A DNA stretch of 48,492 nt from Candidatus Stoquefichus massiliensis AP9. GTDB taxonomy: Bacteria > Bacillota_I > Bacilli_A > Erysipelotrichales > Coprobacillaceae. The position numbers and the translations under genes were made by a program. The notes under the pieces were generated by a model, which did no database searches, was not told where the DNA came from, and was given only the letters and a program-made list of their open reading frames with translations. Below, piece by piece: positions 31,714-39,874 of the stretch; the first letter of the stretch is position 1; the number at the start of each line of letters is the position of its first letter. The stretch spans positions 1 through 48,492 of the forward strand of contig NZ_HG005291.1 of assembly GCF_000455285.1 (NCBI RefSeq), in the 5' to 3' direction.

Positions 31714-33431
31714 TATTGATAAACCTCCAATACTCTTTGTTGATTCAATAAATGATCATACAATCCTCTTTGTTTTCGTAATGAATGATGTGTTCCTTTT
31801 TCAACTAATTGACCATTTTTCATAACAAAAATCTGATCACAATTCTTAACAGTGCTCAAACGATGAGTAATCATTATAATTGTTTTTGACTTTGTCAACT
31901 CTTGAATCACAGATAAAATATTCTCTTCACTCTCAACATCAATATGACTCGTTGCTTCATCAAAAATATACAATTCACAATCTGCCAATAATGCTCTAGC
32001 AAGATTTAAGCGTTGTTTTTGCCCTCCAGACAAATTACTTCCTGATTCTAATAATTTTGTTTCTAACCCATTTAATTGTAAAAAATATTCATCTAAACAT
32101 ACTTTATGAAGTGCTTCTAATATCTGCTGGTCAGAATATTGATGAAAGAAATCAAGATTATCTCGTAATGTGCCTTTAAAAATCATCGGGTCATGAGTAA
32201 TATACACGACCTTATTTAAAAATTGCTGATCATTTATATCATATCTTTGTTTACCTTGAATTTTTAAATACCCCTTATAATTTTGATGATAACCCATAAT
32301 CAGTTTGGCAATTGTACTCTTACCTGATCCACTTTCTCCAACAATACCAACAAATTGATGAGGTTTAACCTGTAAAGAAATATCTTTAAGAAGAGAACGT
32401 TCTTGATCATATTGAAAAGAAAGATTTGATATATCAATATCGATATTATGAAAAGCCACACAAGATTCTCCTCTATGTTGATCTTTGATATCTAAAACTT
32501 TAAAAATCTTTTCACTAGCTGCCATACCATTCATTGCAATATGAAAGAAGGAACCTAACTGTCTTAGGGGAATAAAGAATTCAAACGATAGTAATATAAT
32601 CAATAACGCCCCAAATAAATCTATACTTTGATTCATATAATGACTCACTGCTAAATAACTTCCTAATCCAGCACCACCGTAAGCAACAATATCCATAATA
32701 CTAATACTATTTAATTGCATAATTAAAACACGCATTGTTATTTTTCTAAAATTTTCAGCTTCCTGATTCATTTGTTTTTGTTTATATTCATCACTTTGAT
32801 ATATTTTTAATGTTGTTAAACCTTGTAAGTTTTCTAAAAAACTATCCCCTAAAGTGGTATAACTACTCCAATATTTAGATAATAATTTTTTAGCAAATTT
32901 TTGTACAAGAATAATTGATATAGGAATAAATGGAACACATATCAATAAAACAAAAGCACCCCAAAAATCAAAGAATACTATAACTATAAATAATGACAAT
33001 GGTGCAAGTACACTATAAAACAGTTGTGGTAAATACAAGGCAAAGTAAATTTCTAACTGATTAATCCCTTCTACTGATAATTGCACCAATTCACTCGTCG
33101 ATACATAATCCTGATAATGTGTTCCTAAACTTAGAATCTTTTCAAACAATCTTTGACGCATTGCTTTCTTAACAAAACTTGCACCTTGATAAGAATAAAG
33201 AGTTGCCTTCTTCAAAACAATTGCTCTAATGATAAATAAACCAATAGCAGCAATACCACATATCAATAATTGATTTAACGTAAGTTTATTTTTATATAAA
33301 GCAACAAATACAAAACATAAACCAATTGTAAAAAGAATATTTGTTAATAAGGCAATCCATTGACAAATCACTTGCTTTATAACATATGGTTTTGTTTCAG
33401 GTAATTCTTTTATCAATCTTTTATCAAACAT
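31713..33431 (-). CDS. CydD-like ABC transporter, fused permease-ATPase
   Basis: A 572-residue half-transporter: about six membrane helices (25-290), then Walker A GIVGESGSGKST, signature NLSGGQKQR, Walker B LYIFDEATSHID and H-loop MITHRLST. It is the first gene of the operon; its stop shares one base with the start of the CydC-like partner. Together they should form the heterodimeric exporter. Twin inverted repeats overlap its promoter, so the operon is likely controlled by a TetR-like repressor encoded elsewhere. Confidence 0.88.
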   Translation of the reverse strand: MFDKRLIKELPETKPYVIKQVICQWIALLTNILFTIGLCFVFVALYKNKLTLNQLLICGIAAIGLFIIRAIVLKKATLYSYQGASFVKKAMRQRLFEKILSLGTHYQDYVSTSELVQLSVEGINQLEIYFALYLPQLFYSVLAPLSLFIVIVFFDFWGAFVLLICVPFIPISIILVQKFAKKLLSKYWSSYTTLGDSFLENLQGLTTLKIYQSDEYKQKQMNQEAENFRKITMRVLIMQLNSISIMDIVAYGGAGLGSYLAVSHYMNQSIDLFGALLIILLSFEFFIPLRQLGSFFHIAMNGMAASEKIFKVLDIKDQHRGESCVAFHNIDIDISNLSFQYDQERSLLKDISLQVKPHQFVGIVGESGSGKSTIAKLIMGYHQNYKGYLKIQGKQRYDINDQQFLNKVVYITHDPMIFKGTLRDNLDFFHQYSDQQILEALHKVCLDEYFLQLNGLETKLLESGSNLSGGQKQRLNLARALLADCELYIFDEATSHIDVESEENILSVIQELTKSKTIIMITHRLSTVKNCDQIFVMKNGQLVEKGTHHSLRKQRGLYDHLLNQQRVLEVYQ

Positions 33432-33451
33432 CTTATTTCCTCCTATATATC

Positions 33452-33508
33452 AGTTAGTTAAAACTAACTCAATATACGAATGTTAGCATAGACTAACTAA
33501 AATGTCAA
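33452..33508 (-). promoter_or_regulatory. Promoter with twin GTTAG-N6-CTAAC operators
   Basis: TTGACA (33503-33508), a 17-base spacer and TAACAT (33480-33485) on the minus strand. One repeat GTTAG-N6-CTAAC (33482-33497) fills the spacer. The second (33453-33468), extended to the perfect 18-base palindrome AGTTAGTTAAAACTAACT (33452-33469), lies just past the start site. The two centres are 29 bases apart. Confidence 0.75.
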
Positions 33509-33514
33509 ATAAAT

Positions 33515-33542
33515 AAAAAAGATATCCTTTACAAATATCTTT
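33515..33542 (-). terminator. Terminator of scpA-scpB
   Basis: AAAGATAT (33535-33542) and ATATCTTT (33518-33525) pair on the minus strand across a nine-base loop, followed by a T-run. Confidence 0.7.
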
Positions 33543-34128
33543 ATTCCACTTCACTATTTTCTGCACTCTCTGTGTATTTTGTATTAAAAATATCTTCCTG
33601 ATCAAAATCTTCCTTTATTTCTTTTAATTCAGGTAATTCATCTAAAGTTGTTAATGAGAAAGCATCCATAAATTCGTCAGTCACACCATAAAGAATAGGT
33701 TTCCCTGGTGTCTCCTCTCTGCCAATCTCTTTAATTAATGCTTTTGCAACGAGTTTACGAATCATGGCATCACATCCTACACCACGAATTTCTTCAATGC
33801 GTACACGTGTTACAGGCTGATTATAAGCAATAATTGCTAATGTCTCCAATGCCGCATTAGATAAACTGTTTTCGTTTTGTTCAACCATACGTTGATAATA
33901 TTCATGATGTTTAGATAATGTAGCAAATTTAAAAACTCCACCAAAATTAACAATTTCAAAACCTTTTATAATCTTTTCATTTTCTATTTGGATTAATTCA
34001 TCCATATATTCAGTTGCTTCTTTTTTAGATAACTGTAAAACTGATGAAATCTGTTTTATTGTCAAACCTTCATCTCCAGACAAAAAAAGCATACCCTCAA
34101 GAATACTTAATATTTCATTATGTTCCAT
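33541..34128 (-). CDS. scpB: Segregation and condensation protein B
   Basis: A 195-residue protein with two winged-helix domains, the non-SMC subunit that dimerises and bridges the SMC condensin complex. Typical blocks are EGMLFLSGDEGLTIKQI at the start, ALETLAIIAYNQPVTRVRIEEIRGV near 95-119 and GKPILYGVTDEFMDAF near 142-157. Its start overlaps the scpA stop by one base, the usual pairing. Confidence 0.95.
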   Translation of the reverse strand: MEHNEILSILEGMLFLSGDEGLTIKQISSVLQLSKKEATEYMDELIQIENEKIIKGFEIVNFGGVFKFATLSKHHEYYQRMVEQNENSLSNAALETLAIIAYNQPVTRVRIEEIRGVGCDAMIRKLVAKALIKEIGREETPGKPILYGVTDEFMDAFSLTTLDELPELKEIKEDFDQEDIFNTKYTESAENSEVE

Positions 34129-34856
34129 TAATTATTCTCCTTTAAATATATTTTTTCAAAGTTTCCCTCTTGTTCAATGATTAATTCATTCGTATTGACT
34201 AAAACAAGAATTGATAAAAATGTTACAACAAAGAAGATCTTTGTTGGTTCTTCAAAAAGATCTTCAAAATCAATTCTCTGATTTTTATGACTTTTAAAAT
34301 ATTGTCTAATTTGATCACTACGCTCTTCAATAGATATTTCAACACGTGCTATTCTTGATTCAAGAGGTGTTAATAAGGCTTTTCTTTGAAACATCTTTTG
34401 CATAGCTCGTATTAAATCATAGACTTCTAAATCTTTAGGAATCATATCACTTGTATCCACAACATAATCATCCATTAAAGCCGGTGCTTTTGTATGTAAT
34501 GTTTGTCGTTGTTCATAGGACTCTCTAAAGTCATCCAAAACATCTTTATATTTTTTATATTCAATTAATCGTCTAATTAATTGTTCACGTGGATCTTCCT
34601 GATAGTCGTCATCTAGTTCTACTTTTTCGTTAGGCAAAAGCATTTTACTCTTCATTTCAATTAATTGAGCTGCCATAACAAGATATTCAGACATTGCTTC
34701 TAACTGATCTGGAGACATTTGATCAATATAAGCCAAATACTGATCAGTAATAACAGAAACCTCTAATGTTTCAAGATCCATTTGTTTCTCTTTTATAAGA
34801 TGCAACAATAAATCTAATGGTCCCTGAAAATCATTAAGAACAACTTCATAACTCAT
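34128..34856 (-). CDS. scpA: Segregation and condensation protein A (kleisin)
   Basis: A 242-residue kleisin that links the two SMC heads. The N-terminal helix region FQGPLDLLLHLIKEKQMDLETL is diagnostic, followed by SEYLVMAAQLIEMKSKMLLP. The C-terminal winged helix lies near 165-240 (ARVEISIEERSDQI, FVVTFLSILVLVNTNELI). It is first in the scpA-scpB unit with an extended -10 promoter. Confidence 0.95.
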   Translation of the reverse strand: MSYEVVLNDFQGPLDLLLHLIKEKQMDLETLEVSVITDQYLAYIDQMSPDQLEAMSEYLVMAAQLIEMKSKMLLPNEKVELDDDYQEDPREQLIRRLIEYKKYKDVLDDFRESYEQRQTLHTKAPALMDDYVVDTSDMIPKDLEVYDLIRAMQKMFQRKALLTPLESRIARVEISIEERSDQIRQYFKSHKNQRIDFEDLFEEPTKIFFVVTFLSILVLVNTNELIIEQEGNFEKIYLKENN

Positions 34857-34877
34857 ACCATCACACTCCTGTTGGTT

Positions 34878-34886
34878 ATTATAGCA
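34878..34886 (-). promoter_or_regulatory. Extended -10 promoter of scpA
   Basis: TGCTATAAT on the minus strand (extended -10, 34878-34886). No convincing -35 box is seen. Confidence 0.5.
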
Positions 34887-34922
34887 TAATTATTTATAAA
34901 TTTCTTTATTTATTTTTTAGAT

Positions 34923-34960
34923 AAAGGATGGATTTCCCTTTAAAAGATTCTCCATCCTTA
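34923..34960. terminator. Hairpin behind the broken small gene
   Basis: AAAGGATGGA (34923-34932) and TCCATCCTT (34951-34959) can pair across an 18-base loop. The T-tracts are imperfect, so it is only a possible terminator for the CyuA-like transcript. Confidence 0.4.
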
Positions 34961-34961
34961 T

Positions 34962-35145
34962 TCATATGATTTTATATATTCTCCGACTTACTTCTCTAGA
35001 TTCTCTTTCTAATATGACTTTATGAAACTCAACAGAATTCAGTTGCTCAACCAATTTATCTTTTACATATTATATAAATTCAGATATTTCATAGTCCTTT
35101 CTTACTGAATTGATTAAATTCTCTTTGACCTGTCTTTCGTTTCAT
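34962..35145 (-). pseudogene. Broken small gene of about 61 codons
   Basis: Right after the desulfidase gene, AGGAGGG and an ATG (35143-35145) precede a frame that is lost after a few codons. Reading from 35141 one frame over gives NERQVKENLINSVRKDYEI and, in the same frame after a single TAA, VKDKLVEQLNSVEFHKVILE, ending at a TGA at 34962-34964. Deleting one A in the ATGAAACG start and changing one stop would restore an uninterrupted protein of about 61 residues. It is charged and probably helical; I do not recognise it. Its ribosome-binding site and operon position show it was once a real gene. Confidence 0.5.
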
Positions 35146-35150
35146 CCCTC

Positions 35151-36419
35151 CTAATCACACATCATCTTAATAATTTCTTTATCCGTTTCTTTCATTCCTT
35201 CACGTGATAAGCGTCCAATATTACGAATTGTATTTTCAACACCTTTTGAAACTATACCATCGCCACCCTTAAACTGATAGCCATTCTTATACATATAATA
35301 TCCTAAAATACCAGCATCTACACTTTCAGCAATCTTTGCAGCACATGATGGTTTAGCTCCATCACAAACAATTCCAGAATTAATTGCTAAGGCATTGACC
35401 AATGTATGGGCAATCGTTTGATAATCTCCACCCTTTAAATAAGCAATTCCACAACCTGCCCCAACACCAGCACTCACAGCTCCACAATACGCTGATAATC
35501 TACCAATTCCCGTTTTTTGATGAATTGTACATAGATTAGAAATAATCAAAGCACGGTATAATTTATCCTGTGATATGTTTTCTTCAAGAGCATAAATGAT
35601 AACTGGCAAAGAAGTTGTCATTCCTTGATTACCACTTCCAGAATTAATAATGACTGGCATTTCACAGCCACTCATTCTTGCATCACTACCAGCTGCTGCA
35701 TAGGCCTTTGCTTTTATCTTAACATCATCGCCATATGTTTTTAAAAGAATGCTGCCAATATTGGCTCCCCAGTCATGGTTAAGTCCTTCTTTAGAAATAG
35801 CTAAGTTACAATCAATCTGTCTTTGTAAAATTTCCTTGACATCATCAAGATTGACAGTTTGGGCAAACTCATAAATATCATGAACATTCAATAAACTGCG
35901 ATCAGTCAAAGAAGTGTCACTTGATGCAACAACCCCTGATTGATATAAAATATGACCATCTTTTTCAATATAAACAATATTTGTATGATAGCCGGCAATA
36001 CGTACTTTTGCATGATGATCATTTCCCTGAATATGAATACAAATGTCCAAAGCACAATCACTTTCAATAGGATGAACTTTCATCGGAATGATTTCTAAAA
36101 AATGTTTCATTTCTGTTTTTTGAAGTGGTGTAACCTCAGATATAACTTCTAATATTTTTGAACTTTGTCCAGCCACAATTCCTGCAGCAACACTGGCTTC
36201 AATACCTTTTAATCCATCAGTATTTGGAACAATAACACTTTTTACATTCTTAACAATATTTCCACTTACATATATATCTACAGATTGAACGTCATCACCA
36301 AGTGTATCAAAGCACTTACTTGCACAATATGCTAATGCAATGGGTTCTGTACATCCCATTGCTGGTACCAATTCCTCTTTTAATATCTGCACATAATTTG
36401 TATAAACTTTATTTTCCAT
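35151..36419 (-). CDS. L-cysteine desulfidase-like/UPF0597 (CyuA/YhaM family) protein
   Basis: A 422-residue member of the serine dehydratase-alpha-like UPF0597 family. The characterised member CyuA/YhaM breaks L-cysteine into pyruvate, ammonia and sulfide using an iron-sulfur cluster. Visible blocks are VPAMGCTEPIALAYCASK (cluster Cys near 23), GSGNQGMTTSLPVI, LSAYCGAVSAGVGAGCGIAYL and IVCDGAKPSCAAKI. These supply the remaining cluster Cys. The start is the ATG at 36417-36419, seven bases after GGAGG; another ATG two codons earlier is too close to it. A broken small gene follows in the same transcript. Confidence 0.85.
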   Translation of the reverse strand: MENKVYTNYVQILKEELVPAMGCTEPIALAYCASKCFDTLGDDVQSVDIYVSGNIVKNVKSVIVPNTDGLKGIEASVAAGIVAGQSSKILEVISEVTPLQKTEMKHFLEIIPMKVHPIESDCALDICIHIQGNDHHAKVRIAGYHTNIVYIEKDGHILYQSGVVASSDTSLTDRSLLNVHDIYEFAQTVNLDDVKEILQRQIDCNLAISKEGLNHDWGANIGSILLKTYGDDVKIKAKAYAAAGSDARMSGCEMPVIINSGSGNQGMTTSLPVIIYALEENISQDKLYRALIISNLCTIHQKTGIGRLSAYCGAVSAGVGAGCGIAYLKGGDYQTIAHTLVNALAINSGIVCDGAKPSCAAKIAESVDAGILGYYMYKNGYQFKGGDGIVSKGVENTIRNIGRLSREGMKETDKEIIKMMCD

Positions 36420-36465
36420 AATCATTCCTCCATATCTCTCTCTTCATTCTACCACTCTTTTTCTA

Positions 36466-36491
36466 AAGAAAAAAGGCAATCATTTGCCTTT
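36466..36491 (-). terminator. Terminator of the spoVA operon
   Basis: AAAGGCAA-ATGA-TTGCCTTT followed by TTTCTTT on the minus strand (stem 36472-36491). The SpoVAF stop codon is in the stem. Confidence 0.8.
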
Positions 36492-37754
36492 CTTAGGTTT
36501 TCTAATTATAAATTGTACTAATCCTTTCAAATCAAATGGAAAGAGTGGATATAAATATGACATTCCAAAAGGCTTTAGTCTTGCCAAATAAATCCATAAA
36601 CAAATATTAAAAATAATAAAACCATAAATATTCAATAACATAATACTTACAATTAACATAACTTTAATATATTTATTTGTAAGTGAAAGTTCATAATTAG
36701 GAGTTGCAAATCCACCAATAGCTCCTACAGCACAAAATAAAAGTATTTCTTCAGAGAAAAAACCTAAATCAATTGCAAACTGTCCTAATAACAATGCAGC
36801 GATTAACCCCATTGCATTGGAAATAGATTCAGGTGTATGAATTGTTGCTATTCTTAGAAGTTCTATTGAGAGTTCAACAAGAAGAATTTGAATAAAAAAT
36901 GTCCAATCCCATTTCATAAAAGATACGTACAATGCCCAAATAGATACTAAATAAATAGAAAGAAGTACTGCGCTTAATCGAATAATACGTATAAAAGTAC
37001 CTATTAATGGGGTTTGTCGATGTTCTTCCACATGTTCTAAAATTTCAAAAATTGTGGTTGGTAACATTAAAACCGAAGATGATGTATCACAAATAATAGC
37101 AATATATCCATGCTGTATATGCGTGGCAACAATATCAGGACGTTCACTATATCTTACCAACGGAAACGGATTATATCCCTGATCCAATAACAATTCTTCA
37201 ATAGCCCGATCACTCATAATAAGTTCTTGCGCATGAATTTCTTGGATACGGCTAAGAACCTGATTCAACACTTTCTTATCAACTTTATCTTCTAAATAAG
37301 TGACTGCAATATCAATAGGATTTTTAGTTCCAATTGTTTCTTTATGAAAACATAATTCTACTGACTTGATACGTCTTCTTAGTAGTCCTGTATTATTTAA
37401 AATTGATTCATTAAATCCATCTTTTGCACCTCGGACGCTTTTTTCCGTTTCTGGTTCTTCAATAGAACGATTAGGATAATTTTTTGTATCCATAATATAT
37501 GTTGTTTCACCATCAAACAAAGCACTGTTCCCACACATCAAAGCATATTGAATATTTTGAATATCATTTGTATTAACAATCTCAACATCTCCCATATTTA
37601 AGCAATTCTCTAAATCTTGACCTTGATTGTTTTCTATTCCTTCTACAAGTCTTGATATTAATGTATCATTAGAAAGACTCGCTAAAAAATAGAGATAAAT
37701 GAGTCTTCCTCTAAAGTTAAGGACACGTAACTTTAAATCATATGAATTGTTCAT
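36480..37754 (-). CDS. spoVAF: SpoVAF/GerA-family spore protein
   Basis: A 424-residue protein of the GerA/SpoVAF family. The hydrophilic N-terminal half (1-235) has the NDIQNIQYALMCGNSALFDG and RGAKDGFNESILNNTGLLRRRI blocks. The latter matches the RGPxxGFxExxxxNxxLIRRR signature. The C-terminal half has about five membrane helices (FIRIIRLSAVLLSIYL, IHTPESISNAMGLIAALLLG). In Bacillus SpoVAF is an accessory factor of germinant receptor signalling. Its start overlaps the spoVAE stop in ATGA, so it belongs to the spoVA operon rather than being a gerA receptor gene. Confidence 0.88.
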   Translation of the reverse strand: MNNSYDLKLRVLNFRGRLIYLYFLASLSNDTLISRLVEGIENNQGQDLENCLNMGDVEIVNTNDIQNIQYALMCGNSALFDGETTYIMDTKNYPNRSIEEPETEKSVRGAKDGFNESILNNTGLLRRRIKSVELCFHKETIGTKNPIDIAVTYLEDKVDKKVLNQVLSRIQEIHAQELIMSDRAIEELLLDQGYNPFPLVRYSERPDIVATHIQHGYIAIICDTSSSVLMLPTTIFEILEHVEEHRQTPLIGTFIRIIRLSAVLLSIYLVSIWALYVSFMKWDWTFFIQILLVELSIELLRIATIHTPESISNAMGLIAALLLGQFAIDLGFFSEEILLFCAVGAIGGFATPNYELSLTNKYIKVMLIVSIMLLNIYGFIIFNICLWIYLARLKPFGMSYLYPLFPFDLKGLVQFIIRKPKKGK

Positions 37755-38101
37755 GATTTTGGTTTAAAGATAATTGCAACCAAGAATCCAAAGAGAATGG
37801 CAGCTGTAATACCTGCTGCTGTTAAATCAAACATCCCAGAAGCTATACCAAAAATACCATATTTCTCTGTGGCTTCCATTGCCCCATGCATTAATGAATG
37901 TCCAAAACTTGTAATAGGAACTAAAGCTCCTGCATGAAAGATTTCTATCAGTTTATCATATATATGAAATAAATCTAAAAATGATCCAATAACAACAAAT
38001 AAACTGGTAATATGTCCTGGTGTTAATTTAGAATTATCATAGATCATTTGTGCCAAAAAGCATATAAAACCACTAAATAAAAATGCCATAACATAATTCA
38101 T
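37751..38101 (-). CDS. spoVAE: Stage V sporulation protein AE
   Basis: A 116-residue membrane protein, normal for SpoVAE (the Eb form). Three or four helices are seen with conserved TPGHITSLFVVIGSFLD and GALVPITSFGHSLMHGAMEA, a pattern shared with SpoVAC. It is a subunit of the channel that loads dipicolinic acid into the forespore. The ATG at 38099-38101 follows GGAGGTTG and shares one base with the spoVAD stop; an upstream in-frame ATG lies inside spoVAD and lacks a binding site. Confidence 0.93.
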   Translation of the reverse strand: MNYVMAFLFSGFICFLAQMIYDNSKLTPGHITSLFVVIGSFLDLFHIYDKLIEIFHAGALVPITSFGHSLMHGAMEATEKYGIFGIASGMFDLTAAGITAAILFGFLVAIIFKPKS

Positions 38102-39108
38102 TATTCTACAACCTCCAAACTGATTGCGTGTGCAACACAAGGTATACTTTCTTTTTGAGCACTCATCATTGGTGACAATAAGGCTCCCGTTGCTACTACT
38201 AAAACACGTTTTAATTTCTTTTCCTTTAATTGAGGATAAAGATATCCCATTGTCACTAAAGCACTACATGCACAGCCGCTTCCACCTTGAAAAACTTCTT
38301 GTTTTTGCGTATCATATAACATACATCCACAATCATTATAATGAACAACATCTATTTTTTGACGTTGAAGCATTTCTTTTAAAATTTGATGACCATAGGT
38401 AGAAAGATCTCCAGTAACAACCAAATCATAATCCTTAAAAGAACGTTTCAGATCCTGAAAATGTGTAGTAATTGTATCAAAAGCTGCAGGTGCCATTGCT
38501 CTTCCCATATCATTAGGATCATCTTGTGAATAATCAATGACTCGTCCTAATGTTAATGATTCTACACGTACCTGAGTTGGCTGATGTGTTAACAAAGTCG
38601 AAACAGCACCAGTAGCAGTAAATGTTGTTGTTGGTTTCTTTTGAACACCATATTCAACTGGATATCGATATTGACGTTCAGCGGTTGCATTATGACTTGA
38701 AACCATGGCTATAGCCTGATTCACAAATCCTGCTTCTATCAATAATGAGGACAATCCCATAGATAGAGCAAAACTAGAACATGCACCATAGATACCTATA
38801 AATGGTTTTGTGATTTCTCTAGCAAGATAATGAACTGTTGTATTTTGATTCATTAAATCACCACCCAAATAAATATCAATATCTTTATATTTCAATTTCT
38901 CTCGCTTTAAACATATATCTAAAGAATCTCTTAACATCTTTCTTTCAGCTTTCTCAAAAGAATCCTCACCACAATGATGATCATTAAATCCCTTATCAAA
39001 ATAAGTTCCTAAAGGTCCTTGGAATTCTAATGGACCACAAGTTGTTCCCGTTGAAACAATATAAACATTATTAAATTTAATTGAATTACCCAAAAAGCGT
39101 GAAGACAT
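38101..39108 (-). CDS. spoVAD: Stage V sporulation protein AD
   Basis: A 335-residue soluble, thiolase-fold protein that binds dipicolinic acid in the SpoVA complex. Recognisable parts are EFQGPLGTYFDKGFNDHHCGEDSFEKAE (about 28-55), YGACSSFALSMGL near 125, PVEYGVQKKPTTTFTATGAVS near 167-187 and CGCMLYDTQKQEVFQGGSGCACSA near 261-284. It overlaps spoVAC by 23 bases, so translation is coupled. Length and motifs are normal. Confidence 0.95.
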   Translation of the reverse strand: MSSRFLGNSIKFNNVYIVSTGTTCGPLEFQGPLGTYFDKGFNDHHCGEDSFEKAERKMLRDSLDICLKREKLKYKDIDIYLGGDLMNQNTTVHYLAREITKPFIGIYGACSSFALSMGLSSLLIEAGFVNQAIAMVSSHNATAERQYRYPVEYGVQKKPTTTFTATGAVSTLLTHQPTQVRVESLTLGRVIDYSQDDPNDMGRAMAPAAFDTITTHFQDLKRSFKDYDLVVTGDLSTYGHQILKEMLQRQKIDVVHYNDCGCMLYDTQKQEVFQGGSGCACSALVTMGYLYPQLKEKKLKRVLVVATGALLSPMMSAQKESIPCVAHAISLEVVE

Positions 39109-39538
39109 AACGAATCACTCCTAACAATGAAGCACTGACAATTCCATAAGTAATGACAGTTCCTCCCAGTTTAAACATATTACTTCCAATTCCCATAATC
39201 AGTCCTTCACTTTTACTATCTAACGCACTTGAAGTCATGCTATTGGCAAAACCTGTAATAGGAATAAAAGTGCCTGCACCCGCATGTTTGGCAATATTAT
39301 CATACAAGCCTAAACCTGTTAATAAACATGCTACAAATACAAGAGTAATGGTCATCATTGGAATCGCATCTTTTTCACTGCAATGATAAGCATTCATAAA
39401 AAATTCTAATAATCCTTGAGCAATGGCTCCAATTACTCCTCCATACAAAAAAGCATTTAATCCATTTTTAACTCTATGTCCGCCAGGTTTTAATTCTTCA
39501 GCTAAGCGATCATATTCTTTTCTATCCATAAATTTCAC
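39086..39538 (-). CDS. spoVAC: Stage V sporulation protein AC
   Basis: A 150-residue membrane protein with four helices, a mechanosensitive subunit of the dipicolinic acid channel. The segments GLNAFLYGGVIGAIAQGL, HAGAGTFIPITGFANSMTSSALDSKSEG and MFKLGGTVITYGIVSA are family markers. AAGAGGTG precedes the ATG. It heads the operon spoVAC-VAD-VAE-VAF; spoVAA and spoVAB are not present here, as in many Clostridia. I could not identify a convincing sigma-G promoter. Confidence 0.95.
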   Translation of the reverse strand: MKFMDRKEYDRLAEELKPGGHRVKNGLNAFLYGGVIGAIAQGLLEFFMNAYHCSEKDAIPMMTITLVFVACLLTGLGLYDNIAKHAGAGTFIPITGFANSMTSSALDSKSEGLIMGIGSNMFKLGGTVITYGIVSASLLGVIRYVFTLFG

Positions 39539-39649
39539 CTCTTACATAGTGTTTACATATTTTAAAATTTCAAACATCAATTTCATCTTACAAAATTCAC
39601 GTATTTTCTTATCACTTTTAACATATAATAGTTCAGGAAGGTGAAGATG

Positions 39650-39751
39650 ATGGAAAAAGTAAAAAATTGGTTTAAAAATTTCATATATCGCTACTTTGAA
39701 GTTGTAGAAGTTGATGAAGATGGAAATGAAAAAGTCATCAATTCAAAATAA
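39650..39751 (+). CDS. Small 33-residue protein
   Basis: A 33-codon frame with AGGAAGGTG six bases before the ATG, TATAAT 20 bases upstream (39624-39629), and a long terminator hairpin starting within its stop codon. The product has a basic, aromatic first half (KVKNWFKNFIYRYF) and an acidic second half (EVVEVDEDGNEKV), a composition unlike random AT-rich DNA. It is divergent from spoVAC. The family is unknown to me. A second ATG directly before (39647) is an alternative start. Confidence 0.5.
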   Translation: MEKVKNWFKNFIYRYFEVVEVDEDGNEKVINSK

Positions 39752-39800
39752 GATTCTATAGGATATGTATCAAGCAATACATAACCTATAGAATCTTTTT
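39751..39800 (+). terminator. Long terminator of the 33-residue gene
   Basis: AGATTCTATAGG-A-TATGTAT (39751-39770) pairs with ATACATA-A-CCTATAGAATCT (39777-39796), followed by TTTT. The A opposite A forms one internal mismatch. Confidence 0.8.
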
Positions 39801-39840
39801 CTCTAACATTAAACGCTTCATTTTGGTATTCATACTTAAT

Positions 39841-39874
39841 AAGAAAAGGATCAAAAAGCGTTGCTTCTTGATCC
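39841..39874 (-). terminator. Terminator of the ECF S-component gene
   Basis: GGATCAA-G-AAGC-AAC-GCTT-T-TTGATCC (39848-39874) followed by TTTTCTT on the minus strand. Confidence 0.8.

Noticed and set aside
36480-37754. GerA germinant receptor A subunit
   Set aside because: The gene is translationally fused to spoVAE and has no gerB or gerC beside it, so SpoVAF is the better reading.
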